Shown here in pieces: positions 8,046 through 15,631 of a stretch of DNA of 43,922 bases. The position numbers and the translations under genes are program-made. Under the pieces are notes generated by a model. It was given only the letters and a program-made list of their open reading frames with translations. It was not told the origin of the DNA and made no database searches. The DNA comes from Betaproteobacteria bacterium (GTDB lineage Bacteria; Pseudomonadota; Gammaproteobacteria; Burkholderiales; SG8-41). Position 1 is the first letter of the stretch. Each line of letters begins with the position of its first letter. The stretch spans positions 1-43,922 of the forward strand of contig JACPTK010000027.1 in NCBI GenBank assembly GCA_016192825.1, given 5' to 3'.

Positions 8046-8120
8046 GTGAAGGGTGACGAGTGACCGGTGAATCGAAACCGGTTTTTGAATCCTGTTAATC
8101 CTGTTAATCCTGTCTATCTT
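8046..8120. repeat. Heptamer array and 9-mer array
   Basis: GTGAAGG, GTGACGA, GTGACCG, GTGAATC (8046-8073) form a degenerate heptamer array. It is followed by a 9-bp array of the AATCCTGTT type (about 8085-8120). A similar 9-bp array (AATCCTGTA, AATCTTGTG, AATCCTGTC) recurs at about 8973-9000, so the vapB/pRiA4b segment is bracketed by them. Confidence 0.7.
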
Positions 8121-8146
8121 TTGTATTTCTTGGCGGCCTCGGCGTT

Positions 8147-8596
8147 TCAATTCTGGCGGGCATCCTCATCACTCCGTCGAACGGCTTGATTGACGATGGC
8201 CGCGTCAGCCCCGCGAGGGGAAGAACAAGTCCAGTGCGCGCACCTGCTCCACGGTCCAGCCGTGATGGCGTTGGGCCCGGTCCAGATACGCGACCAGCGG
8301 GCCGGCATCAACGATCGCGGCGGGCAACGGCCGAAGCCCTTCAGATGCTTCGGATTGGAGCCGAGATCGGGCACCCCGGAATCGACGACGCCGCTGGCGT
8401 CCTTCATCAGTTCGTGCAGCCCGGGCTTCCTCCGGCCCCCGGACCGCAGCGTCTCCAGCACGAGGCGGAGTCCTTCCTCCACTACGTGCTTCAGCTTACG
8501 GCCCCGCGGGCGCCTCTTCCCTGTAGCGGCGCGCCTCCGTCCGGCGAGCCGGACGGTTGCCCCGCGCTGGCGGCGCTTCCTGCTTCTTCCCGGCAT
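8147..8596 (-). pseudogene. VapB-type antitoxin, degraded, running over the vapC remnant
   Basis: Residues from about 33 to 92 are a recognisable VapB-like antitoxin: GRKLKHVVEEGLRLVLE, then LHELMKDASGVVDSGVPDL and SNPKHLKGFGR. In relatives the protein ends a few residues after GFGR. Here the frame has no stop and reads on over the vapC remnant in another frame, giving a spurious tail to 8147. The first 30 residues are Arg-rich and unlike the family. Another frame in that stretch looks more antitoxin-like, so a frameshift near the start is likely. It probably no longer makes a working antitoxin. Confidence 0.6.
8205..8327 (-). pseudogene. VapC PIN-domain toxin, 40-codon N-terminal remnant
   Basis: A 40-codon frame overlapping the vapB tail starts with AAIVDAGPLVAYLDRAQRHH and then GWTVEQVRALD. 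This is the start of a PIN ribonuclease with its first catalytic Asp (VDAGPLVAYLDR). A stop follows at once after LFFPSRG, and the other acidic residues of the PIN site are absent. The first codon is a TTG with no clear ribosome site, so the start may also have been lost. Its order just after vapB is as in intact operons. It is too short for a functional nuclease. Confidence 0.65.
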
Positions 8597-8608
8597 GGCT
8601 GTTTCCTG

Positions 8609-8944
8609 TTAACGCCGCCGGCGCGGTGCGCGCAGCGCGGACAGCGCCTGGTTGACGGCATTCAGGTCGAACGCGCCGGGGTCCCAGTCCTCGCCCACCC
8701 ATTCCAGCAACTCCCTGTCGTCCTCGGTCCTCGGGTTCTTGTGCGCGGCGAACAATTGCGCGAATCCGCCCAACCCGCCGCAGTCCTCCCAGCCCATCAG
8801 CACCTGCAGCACGTCGTGCAGCCCCGCAAGCGTCGTGGAGGCCGCGACCTCGACCTCGCGCCAGACACGCGGCCGGCTCCCTGCGAGCGTGGTCCTGAGC
8901 ACGAGAATTTCGCCTGCGTCGCTAACCACCTTCTTCGTAGGCAT
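8609..8944 (-). CDS. pRiA4b ORF-3-like protein with internal deletion
   Basis: The 111-residue product joins the two ends of a pRiA4b ORF-3 domain (usually about 180 residues, function unknown, common on mobile DNA). The N-terminal half is intact (LVLRTTLAGSRPRVWREVEV, then LAGLHDVLQVLMGW). After MGW it jumps directly to the C-terminal block (EDCGGLGGFAQLF, LEWVGEDWDPGAFDLNAVN). The central part, including the usual YDFGDDWEH motif, is missing, an in-frame loss of about 90-100 residues. Frame and start (ATG at 8944) are kept, so a short protein could still be made, but I expect it to be non-functional. It lies just upstream of the decayed vapB on the same strand. Confidence 0.75.
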   Translation of the reverse strand: MPTKKVVSDAGEILVLRTTLAGSRPRVWREVEVAASTTLAGLHDVLQVLMGWEDCGGLGGFAQLFAAHKNPRTEDDRELLEWVGEDWDPGAFDLNAVNQALSALRAPRRRR

Positions 8945-9019
8945 GATTGGCTCCTCGGGTAACTGATTATTGAATCCTGTAAATCTTGTGAATCCTGTCT
9001 ATTATGGTGTTCTTGACGG

Positions 9020-10255
9020 TTAATCTTGCGCCGCGCGACGCAGGTAAAACCATCGCGCCACCGGCGCGAGCACGCCGAATACGCCGATGCTGGAAAAGGC
9101 GAGTCCCCAGGCGACCAGGCTCCTGTTCCCGCCCCCGAGATCGAGCACCACGCCGAACACCAGGGGCGAGAGGAAAGCCGAGCTGAACCCGACGAAGGAA
9201 TAGACCGCCATCGTCGCGCCGCGCTCGTCGGGATGCGCGGCGGCGATCGTGCCGGAGGTGAGCGCGGCCGAGTCCCCCAGCATCAGCCCGTAGTGCACGC
9301 ACATGAGGAGGAACACCAGCACCCACGGCAGCGCGGCGGTGTAGCCCAGCACGCAGGCGGTGAGACCCGATGCGGTCATGAAGGTGAAGATCACGCGCGT
9401 GCGGCCGAAGCGGATGGCGAGCTCGTTGCCCGAGATGCTCATCACCGGCCCGATGAGATTGATCGCCGCGGCCAGCGTCGCCGCGCCGATCAGCATCGGC
9501 GCGTCCGCCGGCTGCAGCGACGCGGTGAACACGAGGAACGCCACCATCCACGAGCGCTGGCCGAACAGCTCGTAGTTGTGCGCCGAGTAGCCGAGGATGT
9601 ACGGCAGGGTCCTGCGGTTCCTCAGCACCGGCCGGAAATCGAGCAGCGCGGGCGCGGGATGGCTCGCCGCGCGCGTGCGCCCGCGCGGCATGACGAAGTT
9701 GACGAGCAGCGCGGCCAGCACCGGGCCGAGCGCGCCGTAGGCGAACGCCGCCTGCCAGCCGTACGCCGCCCCGATTCCGCCGCAGATCAGGATCGAAAGC
9801 GTCGAGCCGATGCCGAAGCTGGCGGTGTAGAAACCGACTGCGCGCGACTGCACCCGTCCTTCGAGCCGCTCGGCCAGCATCTTCAGCCCCGGCATGTAGC
9901 TCCCGCCGAGGCCCGCCCCGATCAGGAACTGGAAGACGAGCGCGCTCCACAGCCCGCCGGCAAACAGCGCGAAGCCCGCCGTCCCGATGAGGGACATCGC
10001 GCAGGCAAGCAGATACACCCGCCGCGCATCCACCCGGTCCGTCAGGCTGGTGAGAATGGGGGTCGCCGCGACGTAACCGGCGTAATACACGCCGCTGATC
10101 AGGCCGGCCTCGGAATTGGACAGCCCCCATTCGCGCTGCAGCGCCGGCAGCAGCGTGGTGTACGCCGCGAAGCCCGTCATGCCGAAAATTTCCGCGGCGC
10201 ACATCAGCAGCGTGAGCTGAACCGGCGACAGCCGTGTGCCGTGAGCCGGACTCAC
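9020..10255 (-). CDS. Major facilitator superfamily transporter
   Basis: A 411-residue inner-membrane carrier with about 12 hydrophobic spans. The first cytoplasmic loop has the MFS signature in the form DRVDARR (about residues 75-81). The N-terminal half is rich in Gly/Ala packing motifs (GAGLGGSYMPG), and the central loop is Arg-rich. The substrate cannot be told from sequence; the family resembles organic-acid or drug:proton carriers. It is followed at its 3' side by 9-bp repeats and preceded by an inverted pair of 8-bp arrays. The ATG at 10255 gives a normal-length N-terminus. It may form a loose operon with the esterase and hydrolase upstream on the same strand. Confidence 0.9.
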   Translation of the reverse strand: MSPAHGTRLSPVQLTLLMCAAEIFGMTGFAAYTTLLPALQREWGLSNSEAGLISGVYYAGYVAATPILTSLTDRVDARRVYLLACAMSLIGTAGFALFAGGLWSALVFQFLIGAGLGGSYMPGLKMLAERLEGRVQSRAVGFYTASFGIGSTLSILICGGIGAAYGWQAAFAYGALGPVLAALLVNFVMPRGRTRAASHPAPALLDFRPVLRNRRTLPYILGYSAHNYELFGQRSWMVAFLVFTASLQPADAPMLIGAATLAAAINLIGPVMSISGNELAIRFGRTRVIFTFMTASGLTACVLGYTAALPWVLVFLLMCVHYGLMLGDSAALTSGTIAAAHPDERGATMAVYSFVGFSSAFLSPLVFGVVLDLGGGNRSLVAWGLAFSSIGVFGVLAPVARWFYLRRAAQD

Positions 10256-10261
10256 GGCGCG

Positions 10262-10341
10262 GGAGGTCGTGAGATCGGGAGATCGGGAGATGGAAGGTTC
10301 GCGCTCGCCCTCCCGCCCTCACGCTCTCCCGCCCTCACGGA
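10262..10341. repeat. Inverted pair of 8-bp arrays
   Basis: CGTGAGAT, CGGGAGAT, CGGGAGAT (about 10268-10292) is followed by units CGCCCTCC, CGCCCTCA, CGCTCTCC, CGCCCTCA (about 10307-10339). These are the reverse complement of the same pattern. It fills most of the 100-bp spacer between the esterase and MFS genes. Confidence 0.75.
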
Positions 10342-10358
10342 ATTAATGGCGGGCGGGC

Positions 10359-10964
10359 TCATATGGCGCCCGCTTTCTTCAGCAGCGCGGCGAGCGCCTC
10401 CGCCATGCGGCGGTAGCCCTTCGCGTTGGGGTGGATGGTGTCGGACTTCTGGTCGGGGTGATAGAGCACGTCGGTCACGATCTTGCCCTCGTAGGGAATG
10501 TCTAACTCCTTCGCCAGCTCCTCGTAGAACCCGGGGGCGCTGGTGAGGAGCGCCGGCCTGGGCACGCCGAACAGCACGACCGCGACGCCCTGCTCGCGGA
10601 GGGTCTGGATGATCTTCCGCAGATTGCCCTTGATCTCGGCGTCGTCCACCTTGCGCAGCATGTCGTTGCCGCCGAGGCTCACGATCATCAGCGCCGGCCG
10701 GTGCTCCTGGATCACGCCCTCCAGGCGCGCCAGCCCGCCGCTGGTCGTCTCGCCGGGCACGCCCGCACGGACCACCTTCCGGTCGATGAGCTGGGCCAGC
10801 ACCGCGGGATAGCTTTCGTCCTCCTTGGCGCCGGTGCCGTAGGTCAGGCTGTCGCCGAAGGCGACGACGACGTCGTTTTGGCCGAGAGGCGCCAGGCGCG
10901 GCACCTTGTCCCCACAGCTCGCGAGCGCAAGGGCAAACAGCAGAGCGAATGCAAGCTTCATCAT
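10359..10964 (-). CDS. GDSL/SGNH arylesterase, lipoprotein
   Basis: A 201-residue SGNH hydrolase related to TesA (thioesterase I / arylesterase). Block I is FGDSLTYG (nucleophile Ser about 39), block II has the Gly in GVPGETTSGG, block III is GGND with the catalytic Asn (about 107-110), and block V is DTIHPNAKGY with the Asp and His. The N-terminus MMKLAFALLFALALASCGD carries a lipobox ending at Cys17, so it is probably anchored to the envelope and hydrolyses esters in the periplasm. The ATG at 10964 (or the adjacent one at 10961) is chosen because it starts the signal peptide; the upstream extension to 10994 does not fit. Confidence 0.9.
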   Translation of the reverse strand: MMKLAFALLFALALASCGDKVPRLAPLGQNDVVVAFGDSLTYGTGAKEDESYPAVLAQLIDRKVVRAGVPGETTSGGLARLEGVIQEHRPALMIVSLGGNDMLRKVDDAEIKGNLRKIIQTLREQGVAVVLFGVPRPALLTSAPGFYEELAKELDIPYEGKIVTDVLYHPDQKSDTIHPNAKGYRRMAEALAALLKKAGAI

Positions 10965-11021
10965 GATTAGCGAGTCAGCAGCGCGAGCTGTCATCGGTAC
11001 ACCAAGGATTAATGGTTCAAT

Positions 11022-11834
11022 TTAAGGGGTTGATAAGGAAACGCGGGCGATAAACGCCCGCGTTTCCTCAGCGCAGCGATCGGCGTCGCTCGCGGCAACG
11101 TGATACGAATCTCCCGGCACCACCAGCAGTCGCGAGCGGGGAATTATCCGCTGCCACGCCCGCGTTTCCTCGACCGGGCCGAGGCCGCTCTTCTCGGTCG
11201 TGATGACGAGCGTCGGGCAACGGATTCGCCGGAGCGAATCCGTTATGTCGGAATCCGCGATGGTCGAGATAAAGCCGACCTGGGTCGAAACTGCGGTCCG
11301 TCCCATGAGCCGGATCCACCACTCGACCCCTTCCGGCGGAAAGCGGCTGCCGAGGCGTCCCGCCATCGTCCTGCGCGCCCAATGCTCGACCCCTTTGTTC
11401 TCGAACTCCGCGATCAACTCGGGGCGCGGCCCGACGCCGCGCCGGGGCGCGGGCGTGCCCGCGACAGCGAGCGTCACGATGCGCGCAGGATTGCGCGCGG
11501 CGAAGTAGCGCGCGATGGTTCCGCCGATCTTCGCGGCGACGAGATGGAAGCGCTTGACGCCGAGCGCGTCCATCAGGCCCAGGTAATCGTCGCAGATGCG
11601 GTCCAGCGTCCACGGAAAATCGCGCGGCATCGGGGTGGAAGCGCCGAAGCCGCGCATGTCCGGGCGCACTACCCGGTAATGGCGCGCGAGGTGCGGCACC
11701 CAGGCGAACCACGCCGCGCCGCTCTCGGCATTGCCGTGGAGCATCAGCACCGTCTCCGGCTTGCGCCAGGGATCGGTGTAGTCGTCCACGACGTAGTGCA
11801 GCTCGCAGTCGGGGGAAGCGCGGTGGGTCGGCAT
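11022..11834 (-). CDS. Alpha/beta hydrolase-fold protein lacking the nucleophile serine
   Basis: This 270-residue protein has a clear alpha/beta hydrolase layout. The oxyanion HGN motif is at 33-35, a DMRGFGAS turn follows, and a late His lies in GDSYHVAA (about 244). At the nucleophile elbow, where GxSxG is expected, it reads AAKIGG (residues 99-104), so Lys101 replaces the catalytic Ser. It may not be an esterase at all, or may use different chemistry such as a cofactor-free dioxygenase or decarboxylase type. That is inference. The 3' end (IARVSL) is encoded by a 15-bp hairpin. It lies upstream of the GDSL esterase and may be co-transcribed with it. Confidence 0.85.
   Translation of the reverse strand: MPTHRASPDCELHYVVDDYTDPWRKPETVLMLHGNAESGAAWFAWVPHLARHYRVVRPDMRGFGASTPMPRDFPWTLDRICDDYLGLMDALGVKRFHLVAAKIGGTIARYFAARNPARIVTLAVAGTPAPRRGVGPRPELIAEFENKGVEHWARRTMAGRLGSRFPPEGVEWWIRLMGRTAVSTQVGFISTIADSDITDSLRRIRCPTLVITTEKSGLGPVEETRAWQRIIPRSRLLVVPGDSYHVAASDADRCAEETRAFIARVSLSTP
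11036..11068. repeat. Hairpin inside the 3' end of the hydrolase gene
   Basis: AGGAAACGCGGGCG and CGCCCGCGTTTCCT form a long perfect stem around a 5-nt loop. It is in-frame and codes for part of the C-terminal residues of the hydrolase; the stop lies about 12 nt beyond. It resembles the hairpin at 1880-1904, which also starts AGGAAA and also sits at a gene end. Confidence 0.75.
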
Positions 11835-11941
11835 GGCTCGGGCGGTAACGATATCTGCGGCATTCTAGCAGCGCCGAATGAAGAGGCGTGACATCGCAGC
11901 CAGCGGGGGGCGAGAAACTATTCTGCCTTGTGCCTTCAGCT

Positions 11942-12303
11942 AGCCGCTGGCCGGGTCCTGTCAGAACGGCCGGCGCCTTCCCGATACTCCCGAACGCTTC
12001 CAGGCATAGGACTTGGCCGTCGTGTTGCCTTGAGTCAGTACCGGTTCCGGGAGTATCGGATCAGTCACCGGCCATTCTGCCACCCGGGTGCGGCTGGGGT
12101 GTGCGTCAAACACACTTTGAATGAGCCCGCTCGACCATCGGCCCGGCATCACGAGTTGCGAACCCCCCAGATAAAGAAATGCCGACAGGATCATTTGTCT
12201 TGTTGGTCCGGGCCTCATGCGGCTGTTCCCGCAAACGGGCCTGCGGCTAACGAGTCACAGCCGCCCCCCCTTGCCCGCCCTGTTCCGCTGACGCCGGTCA
12301 GCG
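11942..12303 (+). repeat. Structured three-copy element, copy 1
   Basis: The core (11942-12100) contains nested stems: CCGGGT/ACCCGG, CAGAA/TTCTG, GGCCGG/CCGGCC and CCGATACTCCCG/CGGGAGTATCGG. These close on a highly conserved apical segment, ACTTGGCCGTCG then GTTG and GTCAGTAC. The 3' part ends with CGCTGACGCCGGTCAGCG, itself a hairpin. Compared with copies 2 and 3 there are paired changes that keep the stems (GATACTCC/GGAGTATC here, GATTCTCC/GGAGAATC in copy 2). This copy has about 130 bp of extra sequence before the final hairpin. It lies upstream of the hydrolase and downstream of the dCTP deaminase gene. Confidence 0.85.
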
Positions 12304-12359
12304 AAAAAAGCCGACAAACCTTGGTGGTCGCTTAAGAACGCTCTTGGGAAAATACGGCG

Positions 12360-12377
12360 AATAGCGAGCGCTATTCC
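12360..12377. repeat. Hairpin over the dCTP deaminase stop codon
   Basis: GAATAGCG and CGCTATTC form a perfect 8-bp stem. The deaminase's stop (TAG on the minus strand, 12371-12373) lies inside it. There is no T-run. Confidence 0.6.
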
Positions 12378-13555
12378 ATCCTGAAGTGCTTGCTGAGGGC
12401 GATGCCCTGCTTCTGGTACGACGACTTCACACCGCCGGCGCCGTATAGCCGGGTCGGCTGGGAAGTCAGCCGCTCGTAAGTCAACCGGCCGACGACCTGT
12501 CCATCTTCGATTACGAATGGGACTTCATAAGAACGGACTTCCAATACCGCGCGTGAGCCCTCACCGCCCGCCGCCGGGTGTCCGAAGCCCGGATCGAAAA
12601 ATCCCGCGTAATGGACGCGGAATTCTCCTACCAAGGTGTCGTACGCAATCATCTCAGCCGCGTGCGTCGGGGGAACTTTGACCGGCTCGCGCGAGCCAAG
12701 TATGTAGAAATCTGCCGGATCGAGGACCAGGCCGCCGCGACGAGGTGCATGCACCGGATCCCAGAAGTCCCTGAAGTCATAATGCCGAACCTTGTCGATG
12801 TCGATCAGCCCTGCATGGTTTTTCGCCTTATAGCCGATCAACCCACCGAACGCGTCACCGCGGACGTCGACTGAAACCGGCAGACCGTTGCGAATATCGT
12901 CTTCGCTGATGTCCGAACCGATGACCTGCGCCTCTTCCTGGAGACGTCTCAACGCCTCGTCCGTCGTGAGCGGATTGCCGCGACGTATCCGGATCTGGCT
13001 CAGCCGGGAGCCCTTGCGCACCAGCACGCTGAACGTGCGCGGCGAAACCTCGGCATAGAGAGGCCCTTTGTACTGTTCCCGGACGCGGTCAAACTCCGTG
13101 CCATGGTCAGTGATCAGCCGCGTGAAGATGTCCAGACGGCCTGTCGAGCTCTTGGGGTTCCCCATCGCCGAAGTGCGATGCCGCAAGTTCAAGTGTTCGA
13201 GCAAGGGAACGATGTAAACGCAGCCGCGCTCCAGTACCCCACCCTCGCTGATGTCCATCTTGTGCATTGCGAGGTCTTCAAGCCTTTGCTCAACTGTCGC
13301 ACTCTTCCCAGGCAAGAAGCTTGCGCGCACCCGATACGCAACCGGCCCAAGTCGAAGATCTAGGCTGGCGGGTTGAAATTGATCATCCTGGATCGTGTCG
13401 ATCGCCTGGATTTCCTTGGTTACCCGGACCAGATGTTCCAAACCCTGCGAAGGCAGTATCCCCGTCGAATGCGCCGCGACTTCGGACTCCTCGCCGACCT
13501 CGTCGAGGACACCTTGTTGCGCGAGGACGTTATTCCTGTAAGCCACTTCCGCCAC
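12371..13555 (-). CDS. dcd: 2'-Deoxycytidine 5'-triphosphate deaminase (large form)
   Basis: A 394-residue protein of the long, duplicated dCTP deaminase family (about twice the size of E. coli Dcd), which converts dCTP to dUTP. The first half has the Dcd signature QPASLDLRLG (61-70), the active-site SSTGR (136-140) and the catalytic-type Glu in LYAEVS (about 169). The second half repeats the fold with DPGFGHP and VVGRLTYER. The start is taken as the GTG at 13555, which overlaps the upstream zinc-finger gene by 26 nt; a GTG at 13546 is possible. It is bracketed by two copies of a structured repeat and lies among defence-gene debris. A role in nucleotide-depletion phage defence, as shown for other dCTP deaminases, is therefore possible, besides simple pyrimidine metabolism. 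Confidence 0.88.
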   Translation of the reverse strand: MAEVAYRNNVLAQQGVLDEVGEESEVAAHSTGILPSQGLEHLVRVTKEIQAIDTIQDDQFQPASLDLRLGPVAYRVRASFLPGKSATVEQRLEDLAMHKMDISEGGVLERGCVYIVPLLEHLNLRHRTSAMGNPKSSTGRLDIFTRLITDHGTEFDRVREQYKGPLYAEVSPRTFSVLVRKGSRLSQIRIRRGNPLTTDEALRRLQEEAQVIGSDISEDDIRNGLPVSVDVRGDAFGGLIGYKAKNHAGLIDIDKVRHYDFRDFWDPVHAPRRGGLVLDPADFYILGSREPVKVPPTHAAEMIAYDTLVGEFRVHYAGFFDPGFGHPAAGGEGSRAVLEVRSYEVPFVIEDGQVVGRLTYERLTSQPTRLYGAGGVKSSYQKQGIALSKHFRME

Positions 13556-13745
13556 CGAGTATTCTTTTCTGACGTTCCACGATGTCGAGTTCGTAGTACT
13601 TCGTATAGCAGGTCAGGCTACAAAATCCGCCCTTTGCTTTCTGCCCTGAGCCTACTCGTTCGGTTGGGGGAAATGCTTTTCCGCAGAATGGGCAAATACC
13701 GCGTTCCCAACAATCAGACAGAAACGCTTCCTCGGTAATAGCCAA
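13530..13745 (-). CDS. Small zinc-finger protein upstream of dcd
   Basis: A 71-residue protein I cannot assign to a named family. It has four cysteines in two pairs, CPFC (18-21) and CSLTC (42-46), separated by a Lys/Gly-rich loop, as expected of a treble-clef or zinc-ribbon knuckle. A short helical tail (YYELDIVERQKRI) follows. Its end overlaps the start of the dCTP deaminase gene, so the two are probably translated together. The start is uncertain: the frame opens with a TTG at 13745 and has no ATG. It might modulate the deaminase or bind nucleic acid; the sequence alone does not decide this. Confidence 0.6.
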   Translation of the reverse strand: MAITEEAFLSDCWERGICPFCGKAFPPTERVGSGQKAKGGFCSLTCYTKYYELDIVERQKRILGGGSGLQE

Positions 13746-13887
13746 TTCTGTTGCTCACTATGGAGTCATTGATCGGCTAATTTCGACCTCGTACACCTAA
13801 TATTACTCCCGGCGCAAGCTAGGTGGGCTGGCTTTGCGGCCCGTCCCTGGACGTTTTCTGCCTTCTGCCTTCGGCGAGCGGATGCTC

Positions 13888-14119
13888 AGCCGCTTGCCGG
13901 GTCCTGTCGGAACGGCCGGCGCCTTCCCGATTCTCCGCACGCATTCGGGCAATTGACTTGGCCGTCGCGTTGTCTTGGGTCAGTACCTGTACCGGAGAAT
14001 CGGATCAGTCACCGGCCATTCCGCCACCCGGGTGCGGCTGGGGTGTTGCACTCCAAGAGCTTGAAGAGGGCCCACTAAACCGCCCCCACCACCCGCCCTG
14101 TTCCGGTGACAACGGCGTT
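13888..14119 (+). repeat. Structured three-copy element, copy 2
   Basis: It has the same nested stems as copy 1: CGGAA/TTCCG in place of CAGAA/TTCTG, GGCCGG/CCGGCC, and CCGATTCTCCG/CGGAGAATCGG (perfect 11 bp). The apical segment ACTTGGCCGTCGCGTTGTCT is conserved. The 3' portion includes the shared CCGCCCCCACC and CCCGCCCTGTTCCG, and ends in a hairpin GACAAC/GTTGTC. Two heptamer-like units (CTTCTGC) precede it at about 13857. It lies between the zinc-finger gene and the broken 3' end of hsdM. Confidence 0.85.
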
Positions 14120-15282
14120 GTCCACGCGTGAAACTCCGTCAATCCAAATGGTTGGCGAGGTCCGACCAAGGGCGAGGGACAGGGGTCATCCCTCGGCCCT
14201 CTCCTGAGGGATGAGCCGTTCATGATGATGGCGACGCGCGAGCCCTCCTCCGCCTTCGGCTTCATGTGGGACAGCATGTGCTGGAGGAACACCATCTGGC
14301 CGTCCGATATTCGCGGCAGCCCCGCGCCGAAGCGCCCGGCGTCGCCCCGTTCGTGCTCGGTCTCCACCGCCTCCTGGTCGCGCTTCCAGTCCTTGCCGTA
14401 CGGCGGATTGGCGATCAGGTAATCAAACTTGCGCCGGGGGTGGCGGTCGTTAGAGAGCGTCGAGCCGTAGGCGATGTTGTCCGCGTCGCGCCCCGTCGGG
14501 TCCTTGATGAAGAGGTCCGACTTGCAGACCGCAAAGGTCTCTGGATTCACCTCCTGCCCGAAGATGTGGATATCCACTTTCGGGTTGATGCCCGGCCGGC
14601 CGTCCCCGAGGATGTGGTCCTTGGCGATCGTGAGCATGCCGCCCGTCCCGCAGCACGGGTCGCACACCGTGATCGCGAGGTGCTCGCGCTTGAGCCGCTT
14701 TTCGTCGCCCGCGATGAGGAGATCCACCATCAGGTGCACCACGTCGCGCGGCGTGAAGTGCTCGCCCGGATTCTCGTCGAGCGCCTCGTTGAACTTGCGG
14801 ATCAGCTCCTCGAAGATCGTTCCCATCGTCGTGTTGTCCACGCGATCGGGGTGCAGGTCCGCATTCTTGAAGCGCTCCAGCACCTTGAACAGCAGCCCCT
14901 CCTCGTCGAGTTTGGCGATCGTGGTATCGAACCCGAACTTTTCGATTACCTCCCGCATGTTCGGCGAGAAGCCATTGATGTAGTTGCGCAGATTGGCGGC
15001 GAGGTTGGGCGCATCCGCCAGCAGCTTCTCGAAGTCGTAGAGCGAAGTGTTGTAGAACGCGAAGCCCGACGCCCGGCGCAACTGCGGGTCGAGGTTCTCC
15101 AGCTTGCCCTTCAACTTCTTGTTGGTGTCCAGCACCTTCTGCTTCGTCGGCGCGAGCACGCAATCGAGCCGCCGCAGCACCGTCAGCGGCAGGATCACGT
15201 CCTGGTACTTGCCGCGCTTGAACGTATCGCGGATGAGGTCCGCGACGCCCCACAGAAAACTGACGATTTCGCCGTGATTCAT
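14005..15282 (-). pseudogene. hsdM: Type I restriction-modification methyltransferase HsdM, 3'-truncated
   Basis: Residues 1 to about 355 are a good HsdM: the N-terminal helical domain (FLWGVADLIRDTF, then YQDVILPLTVLRRLD), the SAM-binding motif CDPCCGTGGM (about 205-214) and the N6-adenine methylase motif NPPYG (about 291-295). Homology stops at IIMNGS (about 14216). After that the frame runs into unrelated sequence, including a 9-bp hairpin (TCATCCCTC/GAGGGATGA) and structured-element copy 2, and ends at 14005. About 100-150 residues of HsdM are missing. No hsdS or hsdR is present in the window, so the system is dead. ATG at 15282. Confidence 0.85.
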
Positions 15283-15631
15283 GAAGCACGATCCGATGAG
15301 CTGTCGGCAGGCAATTTATCCCCTTTGAAACGATAACCCCGCCCGGGCCTTGCGGCAGATCGGACGGGGAGGAAGTAGTCGTGAACTATAAGCCGCCACG
15401 CGGTCGATTCCAATACCCGCGACTCCAGCGTGCGGGTTCTCTTCGAAGGAGGCCTTGAACGAATTCTCCTCCTTCTGAGGGGGGAGGGATCGAGGGAGGG
15501 GGTGGTTCTGGGCCCCCTGTACGCCGCCGAGCAGCAAGGAGATCGACCGGCGTCGATCTCCTGAAGGATGAAGGCAGAAGGATGAAGGATGATCCCCGCG
15601 GCGAAACAATCGGGACGCAGACGATTGATCT
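15283..15631. other. Gene-free spacer upstream of hsdM
   Basis: I see no coding frame with family similarity. It contains a perfect 10-bp hairpin GGAGATCGAC-CGGC-GTCGATCTCC (15538-15561). This is directly followed by four heptamers GAAGGAT, GAAGGCA, GAAGGAT, GAAGGAT (15563-15590), and then structured-element copy 3. Confidence 0.6.

Noticed and set aside
8186-8962. A 258-codon plus-strand frame
   Set aside because: Antisense to the vapB remnant and pRiA4b ORF-3 gene, which have recognisable motifs on the other strand.
11942-12100. Integron attC site
   Set aside because: No RYYYAAC/GTTRRRY core pair at the ends of the stem and no integrase nearby.
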